A stretch of DNA of 64,000 nucleotides, from assembly GCA_019423565.1 (NCBI GenBank), contig JAHZBE010000001.1, positions 197,212 through 261,211 on the forward strand, read 5' to 3'. Each line of letters opens with the position of its first letter. Position 1 is the stretch's first letter. Shown here one piece after another: positions 1-7,705 of this stretch. A program made the translations under genes and the position numbers. This stretch comes from a bacterium. GTDB lineage: Bacteria > Bacillota_I > Bacilli_A > RF39 > UBA660. The notes under the pieces are model-generated. The model did not search any database. It saw only the letters and a list, made by a program, of their open reading frames with translations, and had not been told where the DNA came from.

Positions 1-309
1 CATTAATATTGTAGGGTTCTTTTTAGTTTCTATTTCACTAGTTCCCTCACCAAGTAAATTAAGTAATTCATCTTTTAATATTTTTAAAAATACTTCACTT
101 GGTTTTAAACTTTTTCTTACCTCTTCACCAAGTGCTTTTTCTTTAACATTATTTGTAAATTCTTTAACTACTTGATAGTTGACGTCTGCTTCTAAAAGTG
201 CAAGTCTAACTTCTCTTAAAACATCACTTATATTATCTTCAGTTATAATTCCATATCCTTTTATTTTCTTCATTGCACTTTCTAATCTATCACTTAAATT
301 TTCAAACAT
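1..309 (-). CDS. ffh: Signal recognition particle protein Ffh, N-terminal part
   Basis: The first 103 codons of Ffh, the SRP54 GTPase that binds signal peptides at the ribosome and docks to FtsY. Only the helical N domain is visible (MFENLSDRLESAMKKIKGYG onward, with LREVRLALLEADVNYQVV, a typical SRP54 N-domain stretch). The GTPase and M domains lie beyond the left edge. The ATG has an AAGGTGA SD and follows ylxM by 11 bp, so ftsY-ylxM-ffh look like one operon, the standard Bacillota arrangement. Confidence 0.93.
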   Translation of the reverse strand, partial: MFENLSDRLESAMKKIKGYGIITEDNISDVLREVRLALLEADVNYQVVKEFTNNVKEKALGEEVRKSLKPSEVFLKILKDELLNLLGEGTSEIETKKNPTILM

Positions 310-320
310 TATTTCACCTT

Positions 321-620
321 CTAGCTTTCTAATATATCTATTATTTCTTCTTTTAATCTTTCATCATTAGTACTTTTTAATTTTTCTTTTATTAAATTAC
401 TTTTTTTAATTATCTTTAATTTTTCCTCATACTCTTTTAATTTAGCTTCAGCACTTTTTATTTGTTTATGAACTGCATTTCTACTTATTTCTAAGTTATC
501 TGCAATTTCTCCTAAACTTAAATTATTAAAATAGTAATCCATAAAATATTCTTTTTGCGAATCACTTAATAATTCTCCATAATAATCATATAACATTATT
601 AATTCATTTATTTCATCCAT
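321..620 (-). CDS. ylxM: YlxM/p13-family DNA-binding protein
   Basis: Small helix-turn-helix protein of the UPF0122 (YlxM) family, found beside ffh and ftsY in many Bacillota and Mollicutes and thought to tune SRP gene expression or function. The sigma-70 region 4-like HTH is visible as LSLGEIADNLEISRNAVHKQ, followed by a charged helix. A longer frame starts at a GTG at 629, but AGGTGG sits there as the SD for the ATG at 620, which I chose. About 100 aa is the usual family length. It follows ftsY by 9 bp. Confidence 0.9.
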   Translation of the reverse strand: MDEINELIMLYDYYGELLSDSQKEYFMDYYFNNLSLGEIADNLEISRNAVHKQIKSAEAKLKEYEEKLKIIKKSNLIKEKLKSTNDERLKEEIIDILES

Positions 621-629
621 ACTATCCAC

Positions 630-1613
630 CTATAATAATTCTTTAAAAAGTCCATATATATATTTTTCAATATCAAATGTTTTTAAATCTTCCATGCCTT
701 CACCAAGACCAATAAATTTAACAGGAATATTAACTTCTTCTTTAATAGCAAGAACTATACCACCTTTTGCAGTACCATCTAATTTAGTAAGTACAATGCC
801 TGTTATATTTGTTATTTCTTTAAATTGTTTTGCCTGTGAAATACCATTTTGACCTGTTGTTGCATCTATTACTAAAAGTGTTTCTTGTGGTGAGCCTTCT
901 ATTAAATTACCTATTACTCTATTAATTTTATCTAACTCTTTCATTAGATTTACTTTATTTTGAAGTCTACCAGCAGTATCTATTAAAACAACATCATAAT
1001 TATCTTCTTTCGCTTCTTCAAGGCCTTTATATATTACACTTGATGGATCTGCATTTAAAGTTGATGATACTACTTTTACACCTATTTTTTCTCCCCATGT
1101 TTCTAGTTGTTCAACTGCACCAGCTCTAAATGTATCTCCTGCGACCATCATTACTTTCTTACCCTTATCTTTTTCTCTTTTAGCAAGTTTTGCAATTGTA
1201 GTAGTTTTACCAACTCCATTTACTCCAACAAATAAAATAACAGTTGGACCATTATCATTATATTTTATTTTGTCTACTAAAATTTCATCATTAACATATA
1301 TTATGAATAATTCATCAACAATTAATTCTTTTAACTCTTTTGGGTCAGTTATTTTTTCATTTTTGGCTCTTGTAACTAATCTATCCATAAAACTCATAAC
1401 TGTATTAACTCCAATATCAGCCATAATAAGTATTTCTTCTAATTCTTCAAAATATTCACTATTTACTTTACTATATTTTTTATTTAACTTATTTAACTTA
1501 TCTGTAAATTCTTTTCTTGTTTTTTCAAATCCTTTATCATATAAGTCTTTTTCTTTTTTATCTTCAAATGTATCTTTACTTACAATTTTTTTTAATTTAT
1601 CAAAAAATCCCAT
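630..1613 (-). CDS. ftsY: Signal recognition particle receptor FtsY
   Basis: SRP receptor GTPase that brings SRP-ribosome complexes to the membrane. Residues 1-110 form the helical N domain; the G domain carries the P-loop GVNGVGKT (130-137), the DTAGR motif and TKLDGTAKGG near the C-terminus. At 327 aa it lacks the long acidic A domain of proteobacterial FtsY, as is usual in Bacillota. First gene of ftsY-ylxM-ffh. The intergenic region upstream holds a TATAAT (around 1635) but no convincing -35 box. Confidence 0.96.
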   Translation of the reverse strand: MGFFDKLKKIVSKDTFEDKKEKDLYDKGFEKTRKEFTDKLNKLNKKYSKVNSEYFEELEEILIMADIGVNTVMSFMDRLVTRAKNEKITDPKELKELIVDELFIIYVNDEILVDKIKYNDNGPTVILFVGVNGVGKTTTIAKLAKREKDKGKKVMMVAGDTFRAGAVEQLETWGEKIGVKVVSSTLNADPSSVIYKGLEEAKEDNYDVVLIDTAGRLQNKVNLMKELDKINRVIGNLIEGSPQETLLVIDATTGQNGISQAKQFKEITNITGIVLTKLDGTAKGGIVLAIKEEVNIPVKFIGLGEGMEDLKTFDIEKYIYGLFKELL

Positions 1614-1676
1614 TCATATCACCATAATAATTATATCATCTAAAAGCATAAAAAAAAAGAAAAATAAATTCCTTTT

Positions 1677-2012
1677 TTATACTGACATTACATAACCATA
1701 TAATATTAAAACAAACATTAATACTATAAATACTAAAATTAACGCATCAACCCATACATTAAACATTGCATCTTTACTTAATTTAAAACTTTGATCAGCA
1801 TTTGAAATGTTATCATTTCTCTTTACTGTTGCTTTTTTAGTAGTACTTGTTTTAGGTGCCTTTTTTTCTGTTGTTGTTTTTGTTGCAACTTTTGTTGAAG
1901 GTTTTTTTGAAGTACTTTTAGCTGCTACTTTCTGTGTAGGTTTTTTTGTTGTATTTTTAGTTGTAGTTGTTTTTTTCTTAGTTGTTGTTGATGTCTTTTT
2001 TGTTTCTGCCAT
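1677..2012 (-). CDS. Lys/Thr-rich protein with C-terminal membrane anchor
   Basis: Not recognised as a named family. Residues 1-65 are almost entirely Lys, Thr, Ser and Ala in repeats of the type TTKKKT and KKPSTK, resembling histone H1-like tails or cell-wall linker segments. A short mixed stretch follows, then one hydrophobic helix (about 85-108) ends the protein, so it should sit in the membrane with the basic tail on one side. No signal peptide. A nucleoid-membrane tether is possible but unsupported. SD AGGGAG before the ATG. Confidence 0.6.
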   Translation of the reverse strand: MAETKKTSTTTKKKTTTTKNTTKKPTQKVAAKSTSKKPSTKVATKTTTEKKAPKTSTTKKATVKRNDNISNADQSFKLSKDAMFNVWVDALILVFIVLMFVLILYGYVMSV

Positions 2013-2106
2013 ATTAACACTCCCTCTTTATTATTGTATTCATTTTTATTATACATTATTTTTGTATACTTTTCTAGTATTTTTTTTACACTTTACACAA
2101 AAACAT

Positions 2107-3612
2107 TTAATAACTTCTTACATCAAGATTATTATCACGTAATATTTCTTTTACAAATATTGATTCATTCTTTTTATTTACAAATAAATATACATTATTT
2201 CTAGTTCTAGTTAAAGCAACATAAAATAGTCTTCTTTCTTCTTCATATGGATAATTATCATTTTCATTTAACACATATTTTAATATTTCATTATTTTCTA
2301 TCTTACTTGGAAAACCATTAATCTTATTTTCAAGATTAATAATTATTACATTTTCTTCTTCTAATCCTTTCGATTTATGAACTGTTAAATACCTTATTTT
2401 TATATTTTCATTTTTTAAATAAATTATATTTTGATTTTCTAGTCTAAAATTACTATTTAAATACTTATAAATATCATTATTATTTCTTCCAAGAACCATT
2501 ATTCCATTATTATTCTTTGAATATATATCAAGTATTAATTTTTCAAAAGAATCTTTTATACTTTTATAATAAATTATTTTTATAGGCTTCTTAAGTTTTT
2601 TACTTGATTTTAACTTTTTTCTCATTTGATGATTATTTTTCATAATAAAATTACCTGATACTTTTATTAAATCTTTACAATTTCTATAAGTATTTTCTAT
2701 TTTCATTATTCTAGAATTTTTATAATACTTTTTAAAATTTAAAAATATATTTAAATTACAACCTGTAAATCTATAAATAGACTGAAAATCATCTCCTACA
2801 CAAAATAATTTAGCGTGAGTTTTATTTTTTATGGTTTTTATTAAATTATATTTTGTTAAAGACGTATCTTGATATTCATCAATAATTATGTATTTATATT
2901 GTTTAATTTTTCCTCCTTTATTTAGAACTTTAATCGCATCATTTATCATATCATTAAAATCAACTTCATTTTTACTTTTTAATTCACTCATATATTCAAG
3001 GTATATTTCTCTTACTATTTTTATAAAAATATAATCATTTCCATATTTTAATCTTTTTAATATTTCATCAAACTTTATGTAATCATAATTATTTGATTTA
3101 AATAAATTAATAAAAGTTCCTATTAGTTTTTTTAATTCATAAAATTCTTCCTTTTTTTCTAATATATTTAGGCCTGAAAAGTTTGAATAAAAATACTCAG
3201 TTATAATATAATCAAGTTCATCACTAGAAGCAATATTAACTATATTTTTATTATCTTTCAAAATATTTAAAGCAAGTTTATGAAATGTAAATACATCTAT
3301 ATCATAGTTATAATTTTTGAGTAATGAATTTTTAAGACTATTAACAGAATCATTAGTAAACGATATACATAATATATCTTCTTTTTTTATTTTTAATATT
3401 TCTATTAAGTATCTTATTTTACCAACTATAGTAAGAGTTTTACCTGAACCCGCTCCTGCGAGTAATAGTGCACTATCAGATGAATCAATAACCGCAAGTC
3501 TTTGTTTTTTATCTAATGAATAACCATTTACATTATCAAGTAATTCTTTACTTTTAAATAAATTTTCTTTTGTTATTTTTCTTTTATTTATAAAATTTCT
3601 AATATATCTCAT
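2107..3612 (-). CDS. UvrD/Rep-like superfamily 1 DNA helicase
   Basis: SF1A 3'-5' helicase of the UvrD/helicase IV type. It has a Q-motif region (YSLDKKQRLAV), Walker A AGAGSGKT, motif II IIIDEYQDTS, GDDFQSIYRFTG (motif III) and VALTRTRNNVYLF (motif VI). About 500 aa is short; the 1B/2B subdomains look reduced. A longer frame starts at 3720 inside recA; I chose the ATG at 3612, preceded by GGAG at 12 nt, because the upstream residues overlap recA and are not helicase-like. It lies 49 bp downstream of recA and may be co-transcribed and SOS-inducible. Confidence 0.85.
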   Translation of the reverse strand: MRYIRNFINKRKITKENLFKSKELLDNVNGYSLDKKQRLAVIDSSDSALLLAGAGSGKTLTIVGKIRYLIEILKIKKEDILCISFTNDSVNSLKNSLLKNYNYDIDVFTFHKLALNILKDNKNIVNIASSDELDYIITEYFYSNFSGLNILEKKEEFYELKKLIGTFINLFKSNNYDYIKFDEILKRLKYGNDYIFIKIVREIYLEYMSELKSKNEVDFNDMINDAIKVLNKGGKIKQYKYIIIDEYQDTSLTKYNLIKTIKNKTHAKLFCVGDDFQSIYRFTGCNLNIFLNFKKYYKNSRIMKIENTYRNCKDLIKVSGNFIMKNNHQMRKKLKSSKKLKKPIKIIYYKSIKDSFEKLILDIYSKNNNGIMVLGRNNNDIYKYLNSNFRLENQNIIYLKNENIKIRYLTVHKSKGLEEENVIIINLENKINGFPSKIENNEILKYVLNENDNYPYEEERRLFYVALTRTRNNVYLFVNKKNESIFVKEILRDNNLDVRSY

Positions 3613-3661
3613 ATACTTTATATTCTCCGCAAGTATATAAAACTCCACTAAAAAAAGAAAA

Positions 3662-4678
3662 TTATTTTTCCTTTTTGATTGCCATATTAAAATGTTCTCT
3701 AACTTTTTGTTCAAGTTCATCTCTTAATTTATCATTTTCTTTTAATAATGCTTTAACAGTTTCTTTACCTTGACCTAACTTTTCTCCATTATATGAGTAC
3801 CAAGCACCACTTTTATCAATGATACCTGCTTCTACACCTAAATCAATTATTTCAGAAACTCTACTTACACCTTCACCATACATAATTTCAACTACTGCTG
3901 TTTTAAATGGTGGTGCAACCTTATTTTTTACAATTTTAACTGTAGTTTTATTACCAATAACACTATCACCTTGTTTTATTTGTTCGCTTCTTCTTACATC
4001 CATTCTAATTGTTGAATAAAATTTTAATGCTCTTCCTCCTGGTGTAGTTTCAGGATTACCAAACATAACTCCAACTTTTTCTCTTAATTGGTTAATAAAA
4101 ATTGCAATTGTATTTGTTTTATTAATAGTTCCAGATAATTTTCTAAGTGCTTGACTCATTAATCTTGCTTGAAGACCAACATGAGAATCACCCATTTCAC
4201 CTTCTATTTCAGCTTGTGGTACAAGAGCTGCAACTGAATCTATTACAACTATATTTATTGCTTCACTTCTAACTAATGCTTCACAAATTTCAAGTGCTTG
4301 TTCACCTGTATCTGGTTGAGAAAGTAATAATTCATTTATATTTACTCCTAAGTTTTTAGCATATACTGGATCTAATGCATGTTCAGCATCTATAAAAGCT
4401 GCTCTTCCTCCTGCTTTTTGAATTTCTGCTATTGCATGAAGTGCAAATGTAGTTTTACCAGATGATTCTGGTCCGTATATTTCAATAATTCTTCCTTTAG
4501 GATATCCTCCAACACCTAATGCTAAATCAAGTGTTAATGATCCACTTGGTGATACTGCTATTTCATTATGAGTATCATCACCAAGTTTCATTATTGCCCC
4601 TTTACCAAATTGCTTTTCTATATCTAAAAGAACTTGTGATAATATCTTGTCCTTATCTGTTTCATTTGTTTTTGCCAT
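3662..4678 (-). CDS. recA: Recombinase RecA
   Basis: RecA strand-exchange ATPase and LexA co-protease. Walker A GPESSGKT at residues 69-76, loop L1/L2 region around EGEMGDSHVGLQARLMSQ, and NQLREKVGVMFGNPETTPGG are all intact; 338 aa is normal for Bacilli. SD GGAGG precedes the ATG. A strong promoter and an SOS-box-like palindrome lie just upstream, so LexA control is expected. Confidence 0.98.
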   Translation of the reverse strand: MAKTNETDKDKILSQVLLDIEKQFGKGAIMKLGDDTHNEIAVSPSGSLTLDLALGVGGYPKGRIIEIYGPESSGKTTFALHAIAEIQKAGGRAAFIDAEHALDPVYAKNLGVNINELLLSQPDTGEQALEICEALVRSEAINIVVIDSVAALVPQAEIEGEMGDSHVGLQARLMSQALRKLSGTINKTNTIAIFINQLREKVGVMFGNPETTPGGRALKFYSTIRMDVRRSEQIKQGDSVIGNKTTVKIVKNKVAPPFKTAVVEIMYGEGVSRVSEIIDLGVEAGIIDKSGAWYSYNGEKLGQGKETVKALLKENDKLRDELEQKVREHFNMAIKKEK

Positions 4679-4711
4679 CTATTTTTCCTCCTTGTAGCTT
4701 AATACATTTCT

Positions 4712-4740
4712 ATTATAACGCAACTTAAAAACAAAATCAA
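4712..4740 (-). promoter_or_regulatory. recA promoter
   Basis: On the minus strand TTGATT, a 17-nt spacer, then TATAAT, ending 34 bp before the recA ATG. A near-consensus sigma-A promoter. Confidence 0.85.
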
Positions 4741-4749
4741 GTATTTTTT

Positions 4750-4763
4750 CAAACATTTGTTCT
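4750..4763 (-). promoter_or_regulatory. SOS box (LexA site) upstream of recA
   Basis: Plus-strand sequence CAAACATTTGTTCT closely fits the Gram-positive LexA consensus CGAACRNRYGTTYC (two positions differ at the ends). It lies 9 bp upstream of the recA -35 element. No lexA is in the window. Confidence 0.7.
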
Positions 4764-4936
4764 ATTTTTATTTTTTAATGAAATTTTTCTTTCTAACTAT
4801 TCATAATTTTAATATTTATTTTCTGAATAATTACCTCCTTTCGCTTGTATGAAATAACCCTTTCATATGTTATATTCTCTCTTTATAATTAAAATTCCCC
4901 TAAAATTAAAAAAAATATGATTTTTTTCATCATATT

Positions 4937-5545
4937 TTAATCTTGTTTCTTAAATAAATATTTTTTATAAGCTTCATAATATTCAACACCAGATATTAAT
5001 GATAATATTGTACCAGCAATTAAAAAGAAATCATCAGCAGCAATATTGATTAAACCAAATGGAAAATTACCAAAAAGTTTAAGTGTTAAACCTATCATTA
5101 AAAATGCAGTTTTAAATTTACCTGTATAACCTGCTGGAACTACTTCACCATTTGTATTTGCAAAAAGTCTAATAGTATTAACTATCATATCTCTCATTAC
5201 AACTATTACAGGAATAATTGGATGTATATAACCATATGCTGATAAAATTATAAGCAGACTATTTACTGATAACTTATCCGCAATTGGATCCATTAACTTT
5301 CCATAATCACTTACATTATTATATTTTCTTGCTAAATGACCATCTAGGAAATCTGTTATAGAAGAAAGTATAAATAAAACTCCAACTATAATCATTTTTG
5401 TGTCCATTATTAATATATCATTAACAAGGAATTTTTTAAAACTTACATTTATCATGTCAAATGGAAATACCAATATAATAATTATTATAATTGACATAAT
5501 TAATCTTGAATTAGTAAGTCTATTAGGCAAATTTTTATTCTTCAT
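4937..5545 (-). CDS. pgsA: CDP-diacylglycerol-glycerol-3-phosphate 3-phosphatidyltransferase
   Basis: Membrane enzyme that makes phosphatidylglycerol phosphate, the committed step to PG and cardiolipin. The CDP-alcohol phosphotransferase signature is complete: D64, D67-G68, A71-R72, G81, D85 and D89 (D-x2-DG-x2-AR-x8-G-x3-D-x3-D). Several hydrophobic helices surround it. A frame starting at 5569 would include the SD (GGAG, GAGGGG), so the ATG at 5545 is preferred. It starts 10 bp after the RodZ-like gene; recA is 258 bp downstream with its own promoter. Confidence 0.95.
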   Translation of the reverse strand: MKNKNLPNRLTNSRLIMSIIIIIILVFPFDMINVSFKKFLVNDILIMDTKMIIVGVLFILSSITDFLDGHLARKYNNVSDYGKLMDPIADKLSVNSLLIILSAYGYIHPIIPVIVVMRDMIVNTIRLFANTNGEVVPAGYTGKFKTAFLMIGLTLKLFGNFPFGLINIAADDFFLIAGTILSLISGVEYYEAYKKYLFKKQD

Positions 5546-5555
5546 AACTACCCCT

Positions 5556-6020
5556 CTACTCCTTATCACTTATTTTAATATTATCGCTTGAATTACTATT
5601 TTTGCTATTATTATAAGCTGTAACGCCTACAAATACTACGATTAATACAACTAATATTATAATTAGTATAAGTGGTAATTTACTCTTTTCTTTTTCTTCT
5701 TTTGTATATGGAGATGCAATCTTATCTTCTTTTTCTTTTGCTTTACTTGCTTTTTCTATATCATCTATAGGTATCTTAGAAGTAGATTCAAATACATATT
5801 CATTAAATTCATCTATTATTTGTTCAGAATTAAGTCCTAAGTATTTAGCATAGTCTGTTATCATACATTTAAGTAAGAATATATCTTTAAATGTTTTATA
5901 ATTTCCAGATTCTATTGCTTCAAGTTGAGAAACTTTATAATTTAAATCCTCCGCGGCCTCCTCTATAGACACCCCATTTTGTTCTCTTGATTCTTTTAGA
6001 ACTTCTCCTATTTCTTTCAA
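5556..6020 (-). CDS. RodZ-like cytoskeleton-associated HTH membrane protein
   Basis: Cytoplasmic HTH_25/Xre-type domain (KEIGEVLKESREQNGVSIEEA, residues 1-70), a charged linker, one transmembrane helix (LPLILIIILVVLIVVFVGV) and a short Ser/Asn-rich outer tail. This is the RodZ/YmfM architecture, but the extracellular beta domain is missing. In B. subtilis ymfM is also next to pgsA, which supports the call. Start: a GTG at 6029 lies inside the SD AAGGAGTG; the TTG at 6020 has 8-nt spacing and matches the RodZ N-terminus. Confidence 0.75.
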   Translation of the reverse strand: MKEIGEVLKESREQNGVSIEEAAEDLNYKVSQLEAIESGNYKTFKDIFLLKCMITDYAKYLGLNSEQIIDEFNEYVFESTSKIPIDDIEKASKAKEKEDKIASPYTKEEKEKSKLPLILIIILVVLIVVFVGVTAYNNSKNSNSSDNIKISDKE

Positions 6021-6044
6021 ATATTTCACTCCTTACAATTTAAA

Positions 6045-6403
6045 AAAATAATAATTTTAATAAGCCATGTTCTGTACCTATTACTAGGTGGTAAACATTT
6101 ATCTATGATTAACTCATCCTATGCTTAGTTCTTTTTTCCCTTGCACAGGTTCCCCTACCATATTTTGGGTTTCTCGCTTGCGGAGTTTACCAATCGTTTC
6201 ACTTTTTCCTTTCGGAAAAATATCGTCACTGCGGCACTTTATGACTACTAAATCCATAGAAAACCTTAGGATTATTCATCGTCGTTAGCATAAACTACTA
6301 TAGGTTATTTTTTTCCTATACACAAACACTACTCTCATCACAGAAGAGTGCGAGCATGGACTTTCCTCTACATATAAATGCAGCGTTTACCTAAAAATTA
6401 TTA
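6045..6403 (-). ncRNA. rnpB: RNase P RNA (class B)
   Basis: RNA subunit of RNase P, which matures tRNA 5' ends. On the minus strand it carries the conserved GAGGAAAGTCCATGCTCGCA near its 5' end (about 6345-6365) and ends with ACAGAACATGGCTTA. The Bacillus-type class B layout is inferred from the missing P13/P14-type segments. The P1 helix can be drawn between AATAATTTTTAG at the 5' end and TTAAAATTATT at the 3' end, which places the 5' boundary on the gpsB stop codon. Ends are good to a few nucleotides. Confidence 0.93.
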
Positions 6404-6730
6404 TTCATTATCATTATTTCTTCCATAAATTATTTTTTCTAATTCGGAAATTCTACGAAGTAAGTCAACATTAGTCACTTGTCTTTCGCTATTTTTTACA
6501 ATATCCATATTGGCTTTGGCATTTCTAAGTTTTTGCTTAAGTTCAAGAATTTGATTATTCAAAGCATCGATTTGTCTATCTTTTTCTCTAATCATACTGT
6601 TATATGCATTATAATCACTTATAACCATATCGAGTACTTTATCAACTTCTTGAGGTCTATATCCTCTAGCATCAACTTTAAAATCCCAATTATAAAGCAT
6701 ATCTGGATTTAACAAAATTTCCTTTGACAC
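6401..6730 (-). CDS. gpsB: Cell division protein GpsB
   Basis: DivIVA-like membrane-associated adaptor that recruits penicillin-binding proteins and shuttles between septum and sidewall. The N-terminal lipid/PBP-binding region (DMLYNWDFKVDARGYRPQEV) is typical, followed by a coiled coil and a short C-terminal trimerisation helix ending in LLRRISELEKIIYG. GTG start with SD GAGGTGAGG. It has its own promoter and its stop codon touches the start of rnpB, so rnpB may be read from the same promoter. Confidence 0.92.
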   Translation of the reverse strand: MSKEILLNPDMLYNWDFKVDARGYRPQEVDKVLDMVISDYNAYNSMIREKDRQIDALNNQILELKQKLRNAKANMDIVKNSERQVTNVDLLRRISELEKIIYGRNNDNE

Positions 6731-6753
6731 TTTTGCCTCACCTCTTTTAAGTA

Positions 6754-6782
6754 ATTATCACAGAAAAAGGTCTATTTGTCAA
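6754..6782 (-). promoter_or_regulatory. gpsB (and possibly rnpB) promoter
   Basis: Minus strand TTGACA, 17-nt spacer, GATAAT preceded by TGT; consensus -35 box. No separate promoter is evident between gpsB and rnpB. Confidence 0.8.
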
Positions 6783-6806
6783 TAGACATATATTTACTTT
6801 ATTTGT

Positions 6807-6896
6807 TTACAAACACATTAACATTAAATCTAATTTACTATCTTCTACATCCTCAATCATATTATCAATTACATATATAAGATATAAATTATTCAT
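6807..6896 (-). CDS. Possible 29-aa acidic peptide
   Basis: ATG preceded by a good SD (AAAGGAG, 9-nt spacing) opens a 29-codon frame beginning MNNLYLIYVIDNMIEDVEDS and ending in CL. It lies between divergent gpsB and recU, immediately upstream of the gpsB promoter. No homologue is recognised. It could be a real small protein or a chance frame in AT-rich DNA; the SD is the only positive evidence. Confidence 0.3.
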   Translation of the reverse strand: MNNLYLIYVIDNMIEDVEDSKLDLMLMCL

Positions 6897-7062
6897 TTTG
6901 TTTTTCTCCTTTATTATTAAGTTATCACAAAACTAAATTAGTTTCATTACAATCGACAAACAAAGATAATTATAGATATAATTAGATTATAGAATTCAAA
7001 TTTTTTAAAAGAAAATATATCAAATTTTTTCAATATATAGTATAATTAATATGGTGGTTATA

Positions 7063-7623
7063 ATGAATTACCCAAATAAAAAGAAAATTATTAATGAAAA
7101 TTATATATATTATGGGAAAAGAGGTATGAACTTAGAAGATGATATTAATTCATCAAATAAATATTATCTTGATAATGATATAGCGGTTATATATAAAAAA
7201 CCTACTCCAATAAAAGTAGTTAAAGTAGATTATAATAAAAGAATTAATACAAAAATAACAGAAGCATATTATGAAATACCTTCTACTACTGACTATAATG
7301 GTATATATAAAGGAAAATATATAGACTTTGAAGCAAAAGAAACAAAATCTAAGACATCTTTTTCATTAAATAATATTCATAAACACCAAATTGATCATTT
7401 AATTAAAGTTAAGAATCATGGTGGAATATCTTTTTTAATAATCAGATTTACGACGATAAATAAAACTTTTTTATTAGAAACTCAAAAATTAGAAGAATTC
7501 CTATATAATAATGAAAGAAAATCAATACCTCTTTCATATATTAATGATAATGGTTACTTGATTAATGAAAATTATAACCCAAGATTAGAATATATAAAAA
7601 TAGTAGATAAGATAATGATTTAA
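7063..7623 (+). CDS. recU: Holliday junction resolvase RecU
   Basis: PD-(D/E)XK-fold resolvase that cuts four-way junctions during recombination and chromosome segregation. The nuclease core is DYNGIYKGKYIDFEAKET (D at the turn, E-x-K catalytic pair), followed by NIHKHQIDHL and GGISFLIIRF as in RecU. The ATG at 7063 follows GGTGG by 5 nt; an upstream in-frame ATG at 7051 contains that SD. It precedes the class A PBP, the same recU-ponA neighbourhood as B. subtilis. Confidence 0.92.
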   Translation: MNYPNKKKIINENYIYYGKRGMNLEDDINSSNKYYLDNDIAVIYKKPTPIKVVKVDYNKRINTKITEAYYEIPSTTDYNGIYKGKYIDFEAKETKSKTSFSLNNIHKHQIDHLIKVKNHGGISFLIIRFTTINKTFLLETQKLEEFLYNNERKSIPLSYINDNGYLINENYNPRLEYIKIVDKIMI

Positions 7624-7705
7624 AATACATTATGTCTATATATTTTGTTTTCCATATATAAACATAATTTATGATAAATAAAAAAAGATAAAGGTGGCTG
7701 ATAAA

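Noticed and set aside
1807..2142. Plus-strand 111-aa hydrophobic frame
   Set aside because: It is the antisense of the Lys/Thr-rich gene; Lys/Thr codons read backwards give Phe/Val/Leu. No SD.
3613..3720. Longer N-terminus of the UvrD-like helicase
   Set aside because: It overlaps recA by 59 bp, has no SD and does not resemble helicase sequence.
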